Source of the DNA: DASVRA01 sp036388855
GTDB taxonomy: Bacteria > Pseudomonadota > Alphaproteobacteria > Caulobacterales > Caulobacteraceae
Length of the DNA stretch: 51,586 nt
Assembly: GCA_036388855.1 (NCBI GenBank)
Contig: DASVRA010000021.1
Span: 1 to 51,586, forward strand
Direction of reading: 5' to 3'
Shown here piece after piece: positions 33,824 through 44,242 of this stretch. The first letter of the stretch is position 1. Each line of letters opens with the position of its first letter. The notes beneath the pieces were generated by a model. It was not told where the DNA came from, did not search any database, and worked only from the letters and a program-made list of their open reading frames with translations. The position numbers were made by a program, and so were the translations under genes.

Positions 33824-34475
33824 TTTTTCTTTTCCGCTCCCGTCCGCTGGCGTCCGCCATTGTTCGTTAGCCTCTGATTGTGCTCATTTGGGCACTTAGC
33901 CCCGGAGTTGGCCATAGCTCTATGTCCCCAGAGATACGAGCGCTGGAGATTGGCGGATGTGCGGGCCTGCCGCATTTGTCAAGCCGAGCGGGGACCTTTA
34001 ACGCGGCGTACTGCTCCACATCCAGCCGGTACGTGTCTTTGCGTTACAGCTTGATGCAACGAACGATAGGCACACGCCAACAAATAGGAGAAATTTCATT
34101 GGCGCTCGCATTTTGTATCGCAGAACTTTGATTAAATGCACGAACTAGTGCGCGTGCGGTGGTGTTAGCTTAAATCTCCGATGGAATTTTCGTCGTGGTG
34201 TCTATATATGAGCGCGTCTCCAAGCAGCCAAGTACGGAGAGTGTGCCAGACTGATACTGAATTTCGCGCGGGTCCGAGGCCGCCCCGGTGGTCACCTTGG
34301 TCGCGCGCGAGGCTAGGTCGTAGCCGACTTGGTCGGTCCGGTTGGGGACTATGGTGTTGTTCAATGGCGCTCACTGCCGAGGAGGTGAAGGCCGGAGGTT
34401 AGATAGCCGCGCTAATCGGACAGGGGAAGTCCAGAGAACAGGGGTATCCCTGGCCAGCTATATCGGGGACGCGCC
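33824..34475. other. Gene-poor, lower-GC stretch downstream of tRNA-Ile2
   Basis: About 650 bases have no convincing gene. Base composition is visibly lower in GC than the surroundings around 34060-34210. On the minus strand a 64-residue frame (34170-34364) contains YDLASRATKVTTG, resembling an RHS/YD-repeat motif, so a decayed toxin-type gene is possible but not shown. I looked for a repeat of the tRNA 3' end and saw none. It could be the remains of an integrated element. Confidence 0.45.
34170..34364 (-). pseudogene. Possible YD-repeat (RHS-like) remnant
   Basis: The minus-strand frame has the short motif GYDLASRATKVTTG, like the YDxxGRxxxVT unit of RHS proteins, but it is only 64 residues with no flanking repeats and is disrupted or unclear on both sides. 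It may be a remnant or chance similarity. Confidence 0.25.
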
Positions 34476-34558
34476 TGGCTCGCCGTAATGCAGGACGTTG
34501 GGGCTGTCGTGGAACACGCGGCCCAAGCCATGGCCGCAGAAGTCGCGCACCACCGAGC
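34476..34558 (-). pseudogene. Fragment of a methionine aminopeptidase gene (map)
   Basis: These 83 bases are almost identical to part of the intact map gene (36052-36134, minus strand), encoding the segment SVVRDFCGHGLGRVFHDSP through to HYGEP. The four base differences I see (in CTC/TTG, CAC/CAT and CCC/CCA codons) are all synonymous. Sequence on either side is unrelated to map. The RTX gene at 34.7-35.8 kb lies between the fragment and map, both in the same orientation. Confidence 0.85.
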
Positions 34559-34671
34559 CCCAGCCGCGCCGCCGCCAAGCTTGACCTGCTGATTAAAGGC
34601 CAGCCAGAGTAACGCCGTTGCGCGAGGGGCCGGGTGATCCGTCGCTGCGTGGACGCGGGACGGGGGCTGAG

Positions 34672-35787
34672 ATGGCGACTTACAACGGCACCAACGGCGC
34701 GGACCTGTACGCGGCGCCGGGCGCCGAAGTGAACTTCATCTCCGGACTGAAGGGCGACGACACCCTCACCGGCGGCTATCTGTTCGACTCCATCAACGGC
34801 GGTAGCGGCGCCGACGTGATCCGCGCGCTCCAGGGGGACGACCTCGTCTACGGCGGGGCGGGGAACGACATCCTGATCGCGGGCGAGGGCGACGACACCA
34901 TCTTCACCGGTTCGGGCTCCAACCGGGCGGACGGCGGGCGCGGCGACGACCTGTTCGACCTGCGCGGCGCCGCGGCAGGCGAGGTCAACACCGTCTCGGG
35001 CGGCGCGGGCGACGACGAATTCATCGCGGGCAAGGCCGACGACCTGTTCGACGGCGGCGTCGGCACGGACCTTGTCTCCTACGCCACCGCCCGCGGACCG
35101 GTGTCCGTGTCGCTGCTCGAGCATTTCGGCGGCGGCTCCGACGCGGCGGGCGACCGGTACTTCGGGATCGAGAACCTGATCGCCACGCGCTACGGCGACA
35201 GCTTGCTGGGCGACAGCCAGGTCAACCACCTCGACGCCGGCAAGGGCGACGACACGGTGCTTGGTTGGGCGGGCAACGACTTGCTGCTGGGCGGCGCGGG
35301 CGTGGACCTGCTGAACGGGGGGCTGGGCGCCGACGAGATCGACGGCGGCGCGGGGATCGACACGGTCAGCTACGCCGGCGATGAGACGGGCGTGACCGTG
35401 GACCTGCGCTTTCTGGTGCAGCACGGATCGGCCGCGGGCGATCTGCTGTTCTCGATCGAGAACGTCGTGGGGAGCGACGCGGGGGACTCCATCATGGGCT
35501 CTGATGGCGCCAACGTGCTGAACGGCGGTTTCGGAGTGGACACCCTCGATGGCGGCGCCGGAGCGGACATCTTCATCGGGGGCGCGGACGCGGCCGACTG
35601 GGTCTACAACTTCGAGCTGGGCGTGGATAAGATCAGTTTGACCGTCTCGTATGACCAAGTGGACATCTACGATGTGGATTTTGACGGCGACGGGGTCGAT
35701 GAAGGCACGATGATATCCTCCGATGGAGGATCGCTGTTTCTGGCGTTCATCGGCTCGGGTTCGATTAGCTCATCGGACTTCGTCTGA
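34672..35787 (+). CDS. RTX (hemolysin-type) calcium-binding repeat protein, second copy
   Basis: The 371-residue acidic protein begins MATYNGTNGADLYAAPGAE, like the first RTX protein at 13881, and is built of GGxGxDxUx repeats in blocks (for example GGAGNDILIAGEGDDTIF, GGAGVDLLNGGLGADEIDGG). It lacks a signal peptide and ends in a C-terminal region with acidic and hydrophobic residues (GSGSISSSDFV), the form recognised by type I secretion. No enzymatic domain or transporter gene is next to it. It sits between an 83-base map fragment and intact map, so it may be a recent insertion. Confidence 0.85.
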   Translation: MATYNGTNGADLYAAPGAEVNFISGLKGDDTLTGGYLFDSINGGSGADVIRALQGDDLVYGGAGNDILIAGEGDDTIFTGSGSNRADGGRGDDLFDLRGAAAGEVNTVSGGAGDDEFIAGKADDLFDGGVGTDLVSYATARGPVSVSLLEHFGGGSDAAGDRYFGIENLIATRYGDSLLGDSQVNHLDAGKGDDTVLGWAGNDLLLGGAGVDLLNGGLGADEIDGGAGIDTVSYAGDETGVTVDLRFLVQHGSAAGDLLFSIENVVGSDAGDSIMGSDGANVLNGGFGVDTLDGGAGADIFIGGADAADWVYNFELGVDKISLTVSYDQVDIYDVDFDGDGVDEGTMISSDGGSLFLAFIGSGSISSSDFV

Positions 35788-35820
35788 GAACTGTACCGGC
35801 CAGTCCGCGGCGCCGGGTGT

Positions 35821-36651
35821 TTAGATAGCGGTTCCGCCCGCGACCGGCTTGAACAGCCCCGCCGGCGAGAGGGTGAACACCTCCACCCCGTCCTCGGTCA
35901 CGCCGACCGAATGCTCGCACTGGGCCGACAGCGACTTGTCCCGGGTCACCGCGGTCCAGCCGTCGGCCAGCACCTTCACCCCGGACTTGCCGAGGTTCAC
36001 CATCGGCTCGACGGTGAAAAACATGCCCGGCTCCAGGCGGGCGCCCTTGCCGGGCTCGCCGTAGTGCAGGACGTTGGGGCTGTCGTGGAACACGCGGCCG
36101 AGGCCATGGCCGCAGAAGTCGCGCACCACCGAGCAGCGCTGGCTCTCGACGTATTTCTGGATGGCGTGGCCGATGTCGCCGAAGGTGTTCCCCGGGCGGA
36201 TGGCGGCCAGGCCGCGCTCCAGGCCCTCATAGGTGACGTCGATCAGGCGGCGGGCGCGCGGGCCGATCTCACCCACGCCGTACATGCGGCTGGTGTCGCC
36301 GTGCCAGCCGTCGACGATTACGGTGACGTCGATGTTGATGATGTCGCCCTCGCGCAGTGGCCGGGGGCCGGGCGTGCCGTGGCAGACCACGTGGTTGGCC
36401 GAGATGCAGGTGGTCTTGCCGTAGCCCTTGTAGAACAGGCAGGCGGGCAGGCCGCCGCGCTCCAGGATGAACTCGCGGGCCAGGTCGTCGAGGGTTTCGG
36501 TCAGCACGCCAGGCTTCACCTCGGGGGTGATCGCGTCGAGGCATTCGGCGGCGAGGCGGCCGGCGGCGCGCATGCCCGCGAAGTCCTCCGGCGCGTGGCG
36601 GCGGATTTGGTTGGTGCGCGTGGGGCGCTCTAGGGCGTCGGCCTGGACCAT
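35821..36651 (-). CDS. map: Methionine aminopeptidase, type I
   Basis: The 276-residue cytosolic metalloprotease removes the N-terminal Met of nascent proteins. The metal ligands fall in INIDVTVIVDGWHGDTSRM (Asp/Asp), CGHGLGRVFHDSPNVLHYG (His), FTVEPMV (Glu) and QCEHSVGVTEDGVEVFT (Glu), as in the type I family. Substrate-site CHG (ANHVVCHGTPG) is present. A short proximal fragment of the same gene lies 1.3 kb downstream. Confidence 0.97.
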   Translation of the reverse strand: MVQADALERPTRTNQIRRHAPEDFAGMRAAGRLAAECLDAITPEVKPGVLTETLDDLAREFILERGGLPACLFYKGYGKTTCISANHVVCHGTPGPRPLREGDIINIDVTVIVDGWHGDTSRMYGVGEIGPRARRLIDVTYEGLERGLAAIRPGNTFGDIGHAIQKYVESQRCSVVRDFCGHGLGRVFHDSPNVLHYGEPGKGARLEPGMFFTVEPMVNLGKSGVKVLADGWTAVTRDKSLSAQCEHSVGVTEDGVEVFTLSPAGLFKPVAGGTAI

Positions 36652-36739
36652 TCGGCTTATCTCGCAATCCCGACCCGCGGGCGCAACTCCTTACCCAGGG
36701 CCTTGCCCCCGGCCCTTAAGCCGGTGACAGCCCGCAATG

Positions 36740-38083
<1,344 letters not shown>

Positions 38084-38331
38084 TTGGATTCGTTCTTTCG
38101 GATAGGCGCGCGCGGCTGCCGAACGCATCGGTCGCGCCGCAAGCGGTGGAATATGGGGAAGCGCCGCGCGTGCCGGGGCGTCGATGACAAGGACCGGGAC
38201 TCGACAGCTGGGATGCGTCCTGCATCCCTCACGCGGCTGGAACACCGATGGTCGCGCGCCCGGAGGCGGCGCGAAGGGCTCAGGTGGAGTGCGGCAGGCG
38301 GAAAGTCAATGCGCGCCCGGGATTTAGCGGG

Positions 38332-39033
<702 letters not shown>

Positions 39034-39102
39034 AACGGTCAGCCCTCCCCCGCCGCGGCGGCCCTGGCCTTCACGGCGGGCCGAAACCCTCCCGCCGCAT
39101 TC

Positions 39103-39140
39103 GATTCAGGTTAGCGATCCGATTCCTTAAGAGTCGTTAA
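39103..39140 (-). promoter_or_regulatory. ctrA: ctrA upstream region: GANTC sites and TTAA half-sites
   Basis: Within 40 bases, 70-107 bases upstream of the ctrA start, there are three CcrM sites (GATTC 39103-39107, GATTC 39121-39125, GAGTC 39131-39135) and two TTAA half-sites (39127-39130, 39137-39140) separated by six bases. In Caulobacter the ctrA P1 promoter is controlled by GANTC methylation and CtrA binds TTAA-N7-TTAA, so the arrangement fits autoregulation and methylation control. The six-base spacing is one short of the consensus. Confidence 0.65.
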
Positions 39141-39243
39141 TCTGAACGCTCCGTTGACCGGCGTAAGGTGATTTGGGGGCAGGCGCCAAGCGGCGAACAA
39201 AACCCCCGTCTCGCGCGTTGAACAAGCTGCACAGGAGGCCCCG

Positions 39244-39531
39244 ATGCCCCACCCCCACGCCCACGAGGGCGACCCCTCGTCCAATCTCATCCACGGCTCC
39301 AGCGGCGCCACCGCCGACCAGGCGGTGGAAGGCCGCCCCGGCGAAGACCAGCGCTTCGCCGAGACTCTGCATGCGCGGGAGGCCGACCGCTGCCTCGATG
39401 TGGAGGAAAAACCCGACCAGCTGGCCCACAAGGTGGAATGCGCCGAGGACCGCCAGGAAGCCCTGCTCGATGAAGGCGTCGAGGAAAGCTTCCCCGCCAG
39501 CGACCCAGTCTCAGTGAAGCGGATCACCTGA
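39244..39531 (+). CDS. Small acidic protein of unknown function, conserved C-terminal motif
   Basis: The 95-residue hydrophilic protein is rich in Glu, Asp, His and Ala, with no signal peptide or membrane segment. Its C-terminal segment ALLDEGVEESFPASDPVSV is a motif I recognise at the ends of small alphaproteobacterial proteins of unknown function. It is divergent from ctrA and preceded by AGGAGG (39232-39237), a strong ribosome binding site. It lies tail-to-tail with proC with nine bases between the stops. Confidence 0.8.
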   Translation: MPHPHAHEGDPSSNLIHGSSGATADQAVEGRPGEDQRFAETLHAREADRCLDVEEKPDQLAHKVECAEDRQEALLDEGVEESFPASDPVSVKRIT

Positions 39532-39540
39532 GCGCACAGG

Positions 39541-40344
39541 TCAGCCGCCGAGTTCGCGTGATCTTTCAGCCGCCGCCGTCACCGCTTCCCTCAGCAAATC
39601 CGGCAGAGCGCCCGCCCGCATCAGCACGTTCAAACCGGCCTCCGTCGTGCCTGCCGGAGACGCCACCTGCCGGCGCAGCCCGGCGGGCTCGGCGCCCATC
39701 TCCTGCATCAACGCCCCGGCCCCGGCCACCGCCGCGCGCGCCAGCGGGCGCGCGACCTCTGGAGGCAATCCTTCCGCGATCCCCGCCGCCTCCAGCGCCT
39801 CGATAAAAGCGTAGAAAAACCCCGGCGCCGAGCCGCAGATGCCGATGACGGAATCCATCTGCGCCTCGTCGTTCAGATCCACCGTCCGCGCGACCGGATC
39901 GAACACCGCGTGCGCCGCCGCCGCCGCTTGCGGATCGGCGGCATAGAGCGCGCAGGCCCCCTGCCCCACCGCGACGGCCGTCGTCGGCAGGGTCCGCGCC
40001 ACCGCGCGCCCCCCGAAGGCGCGCTGGAGGTCGAGCGTGCGCACCCCCGCCGCCACCGACACGACTACCGCCTCTCGCGCCAGGTGCGGCTCCAGCTCGG
40101 CCGCCGCCGCGCGCCAGGCTTGCGGCTTGACCGCCAGCACCACGGTGCGCGCGCCAAGCAGCTCAGCCACGGGAGGATTGAGCGAGGCGCCCGCTTCCGC
40201 CGCTTTCCGCGCGCTCTCGCCCGGCTGCGGGTCGAGGATGATCAGGTCGCGCGGCTGAAAAGCCCCGGTTCGCCGCCATCCCTCGATCAGCGCCGAGCCC
40301 AGGCGGCCCGCGCCGACCAGGAGGAGAGGTGAAAAGTCTGGCAT
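39541..40344 (-). CDS. proC: Pyrroline-5-carboxylate reductase
   Basis: The 267-residue enzyme reduces pyrroline-5-carboxylate to proline with NAD(P)H. The N-terminal Rossmann motif is LLVGAGRLGSALIEGW, and AVKPQAW and GICGSAPGFFYAFIEALEAAGI mark the catalytic helices. The end AGLNVLMRAGALPDLLREAV is family-typical. A REP-like inverted repeat (40356-40467) separates it from the YbjN-domain gene in the same direction. Confidence 0.96.
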   Translation of the reverse strand: MPDFSPLLLVGAGRLGSALIEGWRRTGAFQPRDLIILDPQPGESARKAAEAGASLNPPVAELLGARTVVLAVKPQAWRAAAAELEPHLAREAVVVSVAAGVRTLDLQRAFGGRAVARTLPTTAVAVGQGACALYAADPQAAAAAHAVFDPVARTVDLNDEAQMDSVIGICGSAPGFFYAFIEALEAAGIAEGLPPEVARPLARAAVAGAGALMQEMGAEPAGLRRQVASPAGTTEAGLNVLMRAGALPDLLREAVTAAAERSRELGG

Positions 40345-40355
40345 CAGCAGTGCGC

Positions 40356-40467
40356 GTCCTTCGAGACGCCCGCTCGCGCGGGCTCCTCAGGATGACGAAC
40401 TTGGAGGGGCGGCACAAACCTCGTCATGGTCAGGAGCACGGCGCAGCCGTGCGTCTCGAACCACGCG
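40356..40467. repeat. REP-like inverted repeat (CGTCATCCTGAGG family), second copy
   Basis: Left arm TCCTTCGAGACGC ... CTCCTCAGGATGACG and right arm CGTCATGGTCAGGAGC ... GCGTCTCGAACCACGC are imperfect inverse complements with short internal hairpins. The same motif pair appears at 19429-19513. It fills the whole interval between proC and the upstream YbjN gene. Confidence 0.78.
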
Positions 40468-40468
40468 T

Positions 40469-40981
40469 TTAAGCCTGCCCCACCGTCTCGAACATGCAGG
40501 CTGAGATCGCGTCCGCCGGGGTCTTGCCGCCGTTCAGCAGGAAGTCGAACGCCGGATAGAACCGGTCCGCCGCCTCCACCGCCGCGTCGATCATCGACGC
40601 CGCCTGGGCCAGCGTCGGCCGCTCGCCGCCGGGAAGCGCGATGGCGTTGCGGAACACCACCTCGCCCTCGTCCGCCCAGACCTCGAAATGGCCGAGCCAC
40701 ACCCGCGGATTGATCAGCGACAGCAGCTCGTTGGCGCGCGGCCGCAGCCTCTTGCCCGCGCGCAGGTCCAGCGACAGGCACAGCTGCAGGCAGTCCGCTT
40801 CCGGCCGCCAGGCGAACCACAGCTCGTAATCCTTCCAGTCCCCGGACAGCGAGAACGCCAGGTCGCCCTCTTCCGAGCGCTCGAACTCCAGGTTCTCGGA
40901 AGTCAGGACGTGCTCGACCACGTCGAGCGGGTCGAAGCCCGTCTCCAGGTCGTCGTCTTCTTCCGAATGGGGTGCGTCCAT
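40469..40981 (-). CDS. YbjN domain-containing protein
   Basis: The 170-residue acidic cytosolic protein fits the YbjN family, related to type III secretion chaperones: FDPLDVVEHVLTSENLEFER, DLAFSLSGDWKDYELWFAWRPE, LLSLINPRVWLGHFEVWADEGEVVFRNAIAL, IDAAVEAADRFYPAFDFLL. Homologues act as stress-related or multicopy suppressors; no enzymatic activity is known. It is followed by proC on the same strand with a REP element between. Confidence 0.88.
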   Translation of the reverse strand: MDAPHSEEDDDLETGFDPLDVVEHVLTSENLEFERSEEGDLAFSLSGDWKDYELWFAWRPEADCLQLCLSLDLRAGKRLRPRANELLSLINPRVWLGHFEVWADEGEVVFRNAIALPGGERPTLAQAASMIDAAVEAADRFYPAFDFLLNGGKTPADAISACMFETVGQA

Positions 40982-41067
40982 GGGAAATCCCTAGCGGCGC
41001 CGAGCGCCGGCGCGGGCGGCGGGAATCGCCGTCCGGATCGAGCCTAATCCGGTTTGGACGGTCCGTC

Positions 41068-41313
41068 TCAACCGGCTTCTTGCGTCGGGCGAGGCCCCTC
41101 GCCCTTCAGGCGGGCGATCTCCGCGCGCAGCACAGCCATCTCCGCCTTCAGCGCCTCGAACTCGTCGCGCCGGATCAGGTCGAAGTCCGAGGCCATCTTA
41201 TCGACCTGGGCGCGCATCGCCGCCTTGGCCTCCTCGCTGGCCGCCTGGGCCATGCCGATGGCCGCGGTGGTCAGCTTGGAGAACTCGTCTACAAAGGGGT
41301 TCTGGGTCTGCAT
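41068..41313 (-). CDS. ubiK: UbiK family ubiquinone biosynthesis accessory factor
   Basis: The 81-residue protein has the BMFP/DUF526 layout: an amphipathic N-terminal helix (NPFVDEFSKLTTAAIGMAQAA), then a C-terminal coiled coil (FEALKAEMAVLRAEIARLKGE). UbiK helps assemble the aerobic ubiquinone pathway with UbiJ and associates with membranes. It is divergent from lgt across about 108 bases. The start and size are complete. Confidence 0.87.
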   Translation of the reverse strand: MQTQNPFVDEFSKLTTAAIGMAQAASEEAKAAMRAQVDKMASDFDLIRRDEFEALKAEMAVLRAEIARLKGEGPRPTQEAG

Positions 41314-41421
41314 GCCCCTCTATATGGGAAAAGCCGCGCCCAAGCGAAGCGTGACCGTGGCCCAGGGTTCCCGCCGCCTCCTCGCCCCTGCTAAACCGCC
41401 CGCGCCGAAGCGGAGCCCGCC

Positions 41422-42288
41422 TTGACCTTCCCCGACCTGAACCCGGTGCTGCTCCAGCTCGGCCCATTCGCCATCCGCTGGTACGCGCTGGGCTACGTCG
41501 CCGGCATCCTGCTCGGCTGGCGCTACGCCGTAACCCTGGTGAAGACCCCCCGCCTCTGGGGCGCCCAAGCCCCCACTCTCACCCCCGAGCAGATCGACGA
41601 CCTGATCCTGTGGATCACCGTCGGCGTCATCGCCGGCGGCCGCCTGGGCTCGATCCTGTTCTACAGCCCCAGCACGCTCTGGCGTTACCCGCTCGACGTC
41701 CTGAAGATCTGGGAAGGCGGCATGAGCTTCCATGGCGGCCTCCTGGGCGTCACCCTGGCGCTGCTGCTGTTCAGCCGTCTCAAGCGTCTCGACGTGCTCA
41801 AGATCGCCGACCTCGTCGCCCCCTGCGTCCCCTTCGGCCTGTTCCTGGTCCGCATCGCCAACTTCATCAACGCCGAGCTCTGGGGCCGCGTCACCGACGT
41901 CCCCTGGGCCATCCGCTTCTGCAACCAGCGCATCCTCGAGGCCCACGCCGGCCACTGCCCCGCCGGCATGGAGCCCCGCCACCCCAGCCAGCTCTACGAA
42001 GCCGCCCTCGAAGGGCTGGTCTTGTTCCTGATCCTGCGCTGGGCCACCCACCGCGCCGGCTGGCTCCAGCGCCGAGGCGGCATCACCGGCCTGTTCCTGC
42101 TCTGCTACGCCCTGTTCCGCATCAGCCTGGAGAACGTGCGCCAGCCCGACCTCGGCGCCCCCACCCCCTACGGTCTGACCATGGGCATGATGCTCTCGGT
42201 CCCGATGCTGCTGGCCGGCGCCTTCCTGATCTGGCGCTCCCGCCGCGACCGGGCCGTGCACGCCGAGGCGGTCGATGAAACCGCCTGA
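41422..42288 (+). CDS. lgt: Prolipoprotein diacylglyceryl transferase
   Basis: This inner-membrane enzyme transfers diacylglycerol to the lipobox Cys of prolipoproteins such as those predicted elsewhere in this window. It has about seven hydrophobic segments, AIRWYALGYVAGILLGW, GGRLGSILFYS, MSFHGGLLGV (essential His) and RIANFINAELWGR, the Lgt signature. The start is a TTG (41422) giving the usual N-terminus. A 29-bp inverted repeat follows before the methyltransferase gene, and lgt-midA-pgeF run in the same direction. Confidence 0.95.
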   Translation: MTFPDLNPVLLQLGPFAIRWYALGYVAGILLGWRYAVTLVKTPRLWGAQAPTLTPEQIDDLILWITVGVIAGGRLGSILFYSPSTLWRYPLDVLKIWEGGMSFHGGLLGVTLALLLFSRLKRLDVLKIADLVAPCVPFGLFLVRIANFINAELWGRVTDVPWAIRFCNQRILEAHAGHCPAGMEPRHPSQLYEAALEGLVLFLILRWATHRAGWLQRRGGITGLFLLCYALFRISLENVRQPDLGAPTPYGLTMGMMLSVPMLLAGAFLIWRSRRDRAVHAEAVDETA

Positions 42289-42299
42289 GGGCCCGGAAT

Positions 42300-42403
42300 C
42301 CTCGCCCTTCGACAGGCTCAGGGTGAGGATTTCTACTGAAGCGGCGGAACGCGCCCGTCCGGGTCCGAGTAGCCCTCACCCTGAGCTTGTCGAAGGGCGA
42401 GGG
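42300..42403. repeat. Inverted repeat of the CCTTCGACAGGCTCAGG family
   Basis: CCTCGCCCTTCGACAGGCTC... (42300-42328) and its complement (42375-42403) are 29-base arms with one mismatch, separated by 46 bases. This palindrome is very common between genes in alphaproteobacteria. It lies between lgt and the methyltransferase gene in one operon direction and could form a strong mRNA hairpin. Confidence 0.85.
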
Positions 42404-42411
42404 CGGGCCAC

Positions 42412-43470
42412 GTGAGCCTCAAGGCGCGGCTGGAGGCGCAGATCGCCGCTGCCGGTCCCCTCACCGTGGCCCAATACATGACCGCCTGCCTCTGGGACCC
42501 CGAGGACGGCTACTACGCCGCCCATCCCCACCTGGGCGAAGACTTCATCACCGCCCCGATGGTCAGCCAGATGTTCGGCGAGCTGGTCGGCCTCTGGGCC
42601 GCCGAAACCTGGGCCGCGCTGGACCGCCCCGCACGCGTCGTCCTGGCGGAGATCGGCCCCGGCGACGGCTCCCTGATCCACGACGCCCTGCGCGCCGCGC
42701 GCGCCGCCCCAGGCTTCCTCGCCGCCGCCGAGGTCTGGCTGGTCGAGGCTTCGCGGCCGCTCGCCGCCCTACAGCGCGAACGCCTCGGCGACCGCGTCAG
42801 TTGGGCGAATACCCTCGCGGAACTCCCCCCCCACCTGCCCCTGATCCTGATCGCCAACGAAGTGCTCGATTGCCTGCCCGCCCGACAGTTCGTCCCCGCC
42901 TCCGACGGCTGGGCCGAGCGCATGGTCGGGCTGGATCAGAGCGGCGAACTCGCTTGGGGCCTGCGCCTGTCCCCTCCCACATCCACCACAGTGTCCCCCG
43001 TGGGGGAGGAGAACATCCTCGAACAATCCCCCGCCCAAGCCGCCTTCGCCGCCGAAATCGCCCACCGCCTCGTCCAGACCAGCGGCTCTGCGCTGCTGAT
43101 CGACTACGGCCGCGCCGAGCCCGGCTTCGGCGACACCCTCCAGGCAGTCCGCCGCCACCGCCAGGTCGATCCCCTCGCCTGCCCGGGCGAAGCCGACCTC
43201 ACCGTCCACGCGGACTTTCCCGCCGCTCTCGCCGCCGCCCGCGAGGCCGGGGCGCACACCACCCCCGTCCTCACCCAGGCCGAGTTCCTCCGCCGCCTCG
43301 GCATCCACGAGCGCGCCGCCGCCCTCTCCCGCGCTCGCCCCGACCAAGCCTCGATCATCGCCCGTCAGCTGGACCGGCTGACCGGACTCGAACAGATGGG
43401 CGAGTTGTTCAAGGTCGCGGCGGTGTATGCCCCCGAGGGGCTGACCCTGCCCGCGTTCGAGGAGTCCTGA
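42412..43470 (+). CDS. SAM-dependent methyltransferase, MidA/NDUFAF7 family
   Basis: The 352-residue protein is of the COG1565 family, whose mitochondrial member NDUFAF7 methylates an arginine of complex I subunit NDUFS2. AEIGPGDGSLIHD is the SAM-binding loop and LILIANEVLDCLPARQFV the following conserved motif; YGRAEPGFGDTLQAVRRH is also family-typical. The start is GTG 42412. It is separated from pgeF by one base. Bacterial targets are not established. Confidence 0.92.
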   Translation: MSLKARLEAQIAAAGPLTVAQYMTACLWDPEDGYYAAHPHLGEDFITAPMVSQMFGELVGLWAAETWAALDRPARVVLAEIGPGDGSLIHDALRAARAAPGFLAAAEVWLVEASRPLAALQRERLGDRVSWANTLAELPPHLPLILIANEVLDCLPARQFVPASDGWAERMVGLDQSGELAWGLRLSPPTSTTVSPVGEENILEQSPAQAAFAAEIAHRLVQTSGSALLIDYGRAEPGFGDTLQAVRRHRQVDPLACPGEADLTVHADFPAALAAAREAGAHTTPVLTQAEFLRRLGIHERAAALSRARPDQASIIARQLDRLTGLEQMGELFKVAAVYAPEGLTLPAFEES

Positions 43471-43471
43471 C

Positions 43472-44242
43472 GTGGCCGATTTCCTGCGCTCCGAACTGCT
43501 CGCCCAGGCCGAGGGCGTCCGCCACGCCTTCTTCACCCGCAAGGGCGGCGCTTCAAAAGGCCTCTACGCCAGCCTCAACCTCGGCGTCGGATCCCGCGAC
43601 GATCCCGAAGCGGTGGCCGAGAACCGCGCCCGCGCCGCCGCCGTCTTCGGCGTCGAACTCCCCCGCCTGCTCACCGCCTATCAGGTCCATTCCTCCACCG
43701 TGGTCACCGCCGCCGAGCCCTGGCGCGAACGGCCCGAAGCCGACGGCATGGTCACCCGCATGCCCCGACTGGTCTGTGGCGCCCTCACCGCCGACTGCGC
43801 CCCCATCCTGCTGGCCGATCCCGAGGCGCGCGTCGTCGCCGCTATCCACGCCGGCTGGAAGGGCGCGCTCGGCGGCGTGGTCGAAGCCGGGATCGACGCC
43901 ATGCACGCGCAGGGCGCCGACCCCGCCCGCATCGTGGCGGCCGTAGGCCCCTGCATTGGCCCGGGCAGCTACGAAGTCGGCGAAGACCTCCACGACCGCT
44001 TCGCCGCCGAGGCACCCGGCGCCGCCCGCTTCTTCCGCCCCGCCCCCACGCCCGGCAAGCGCCTGTTCGACCTTCCCGGCTTCGTGCTCGACCGCCTGCG
44101 CGCTCGCGGCGTGGACCAGGCCGAATGGATCGGCCGCGACACCCTGACGGAAGCGGACGCGTTCTTCTCCAACCGCCGCGCCCACCTGCGGGGCGAGCCC
44201 GACTACGGCCGCTTGATGGGCGCCGTCATGCTCGAGGCCTGA
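43472..44242 (+). CDS. pgeF: Peptidoglycan editing factor / laccase-domain protein PgeF
   Basis: The 256-residue protein of the YfiH/DUF152 family begins LRSELLAQAEGVRHAFFTRKGG and has the zinc-site motif ADCAP and AAIHAGWKGALGG and IGPCIGPGSYEVGED. In E. coli PgeF removes wrongly placed L-Ser from peptidoglycan precursors. GTG 43472 starts one base after the methyltransferase stop, so the two are one operon with lgt. The next 700 bases are gene-free. Confidence 0.93.
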   Translation: MADFLRSELLAQAEGVRHAFFTRKGGASKGLYASLNLGVGSRDDPEAVAENRARAAAVFGVELPRLLTAYQVHSSTVVTAAEPWRERPEADGMVTRMPRLVCGALTADCAPILLADPEARVVAAIHAGWKGALGGVVEAGIDAMHAQGADPARIVAAVGPCIGPGSYEVGEDLHDRFAAEAPGAARFFRPAPTPGKRLFDLPGFVLDRLRARGVDQAEWIGRDTLTEADAFFSNRRAHLRGEPDYGRLMGAVMLEA

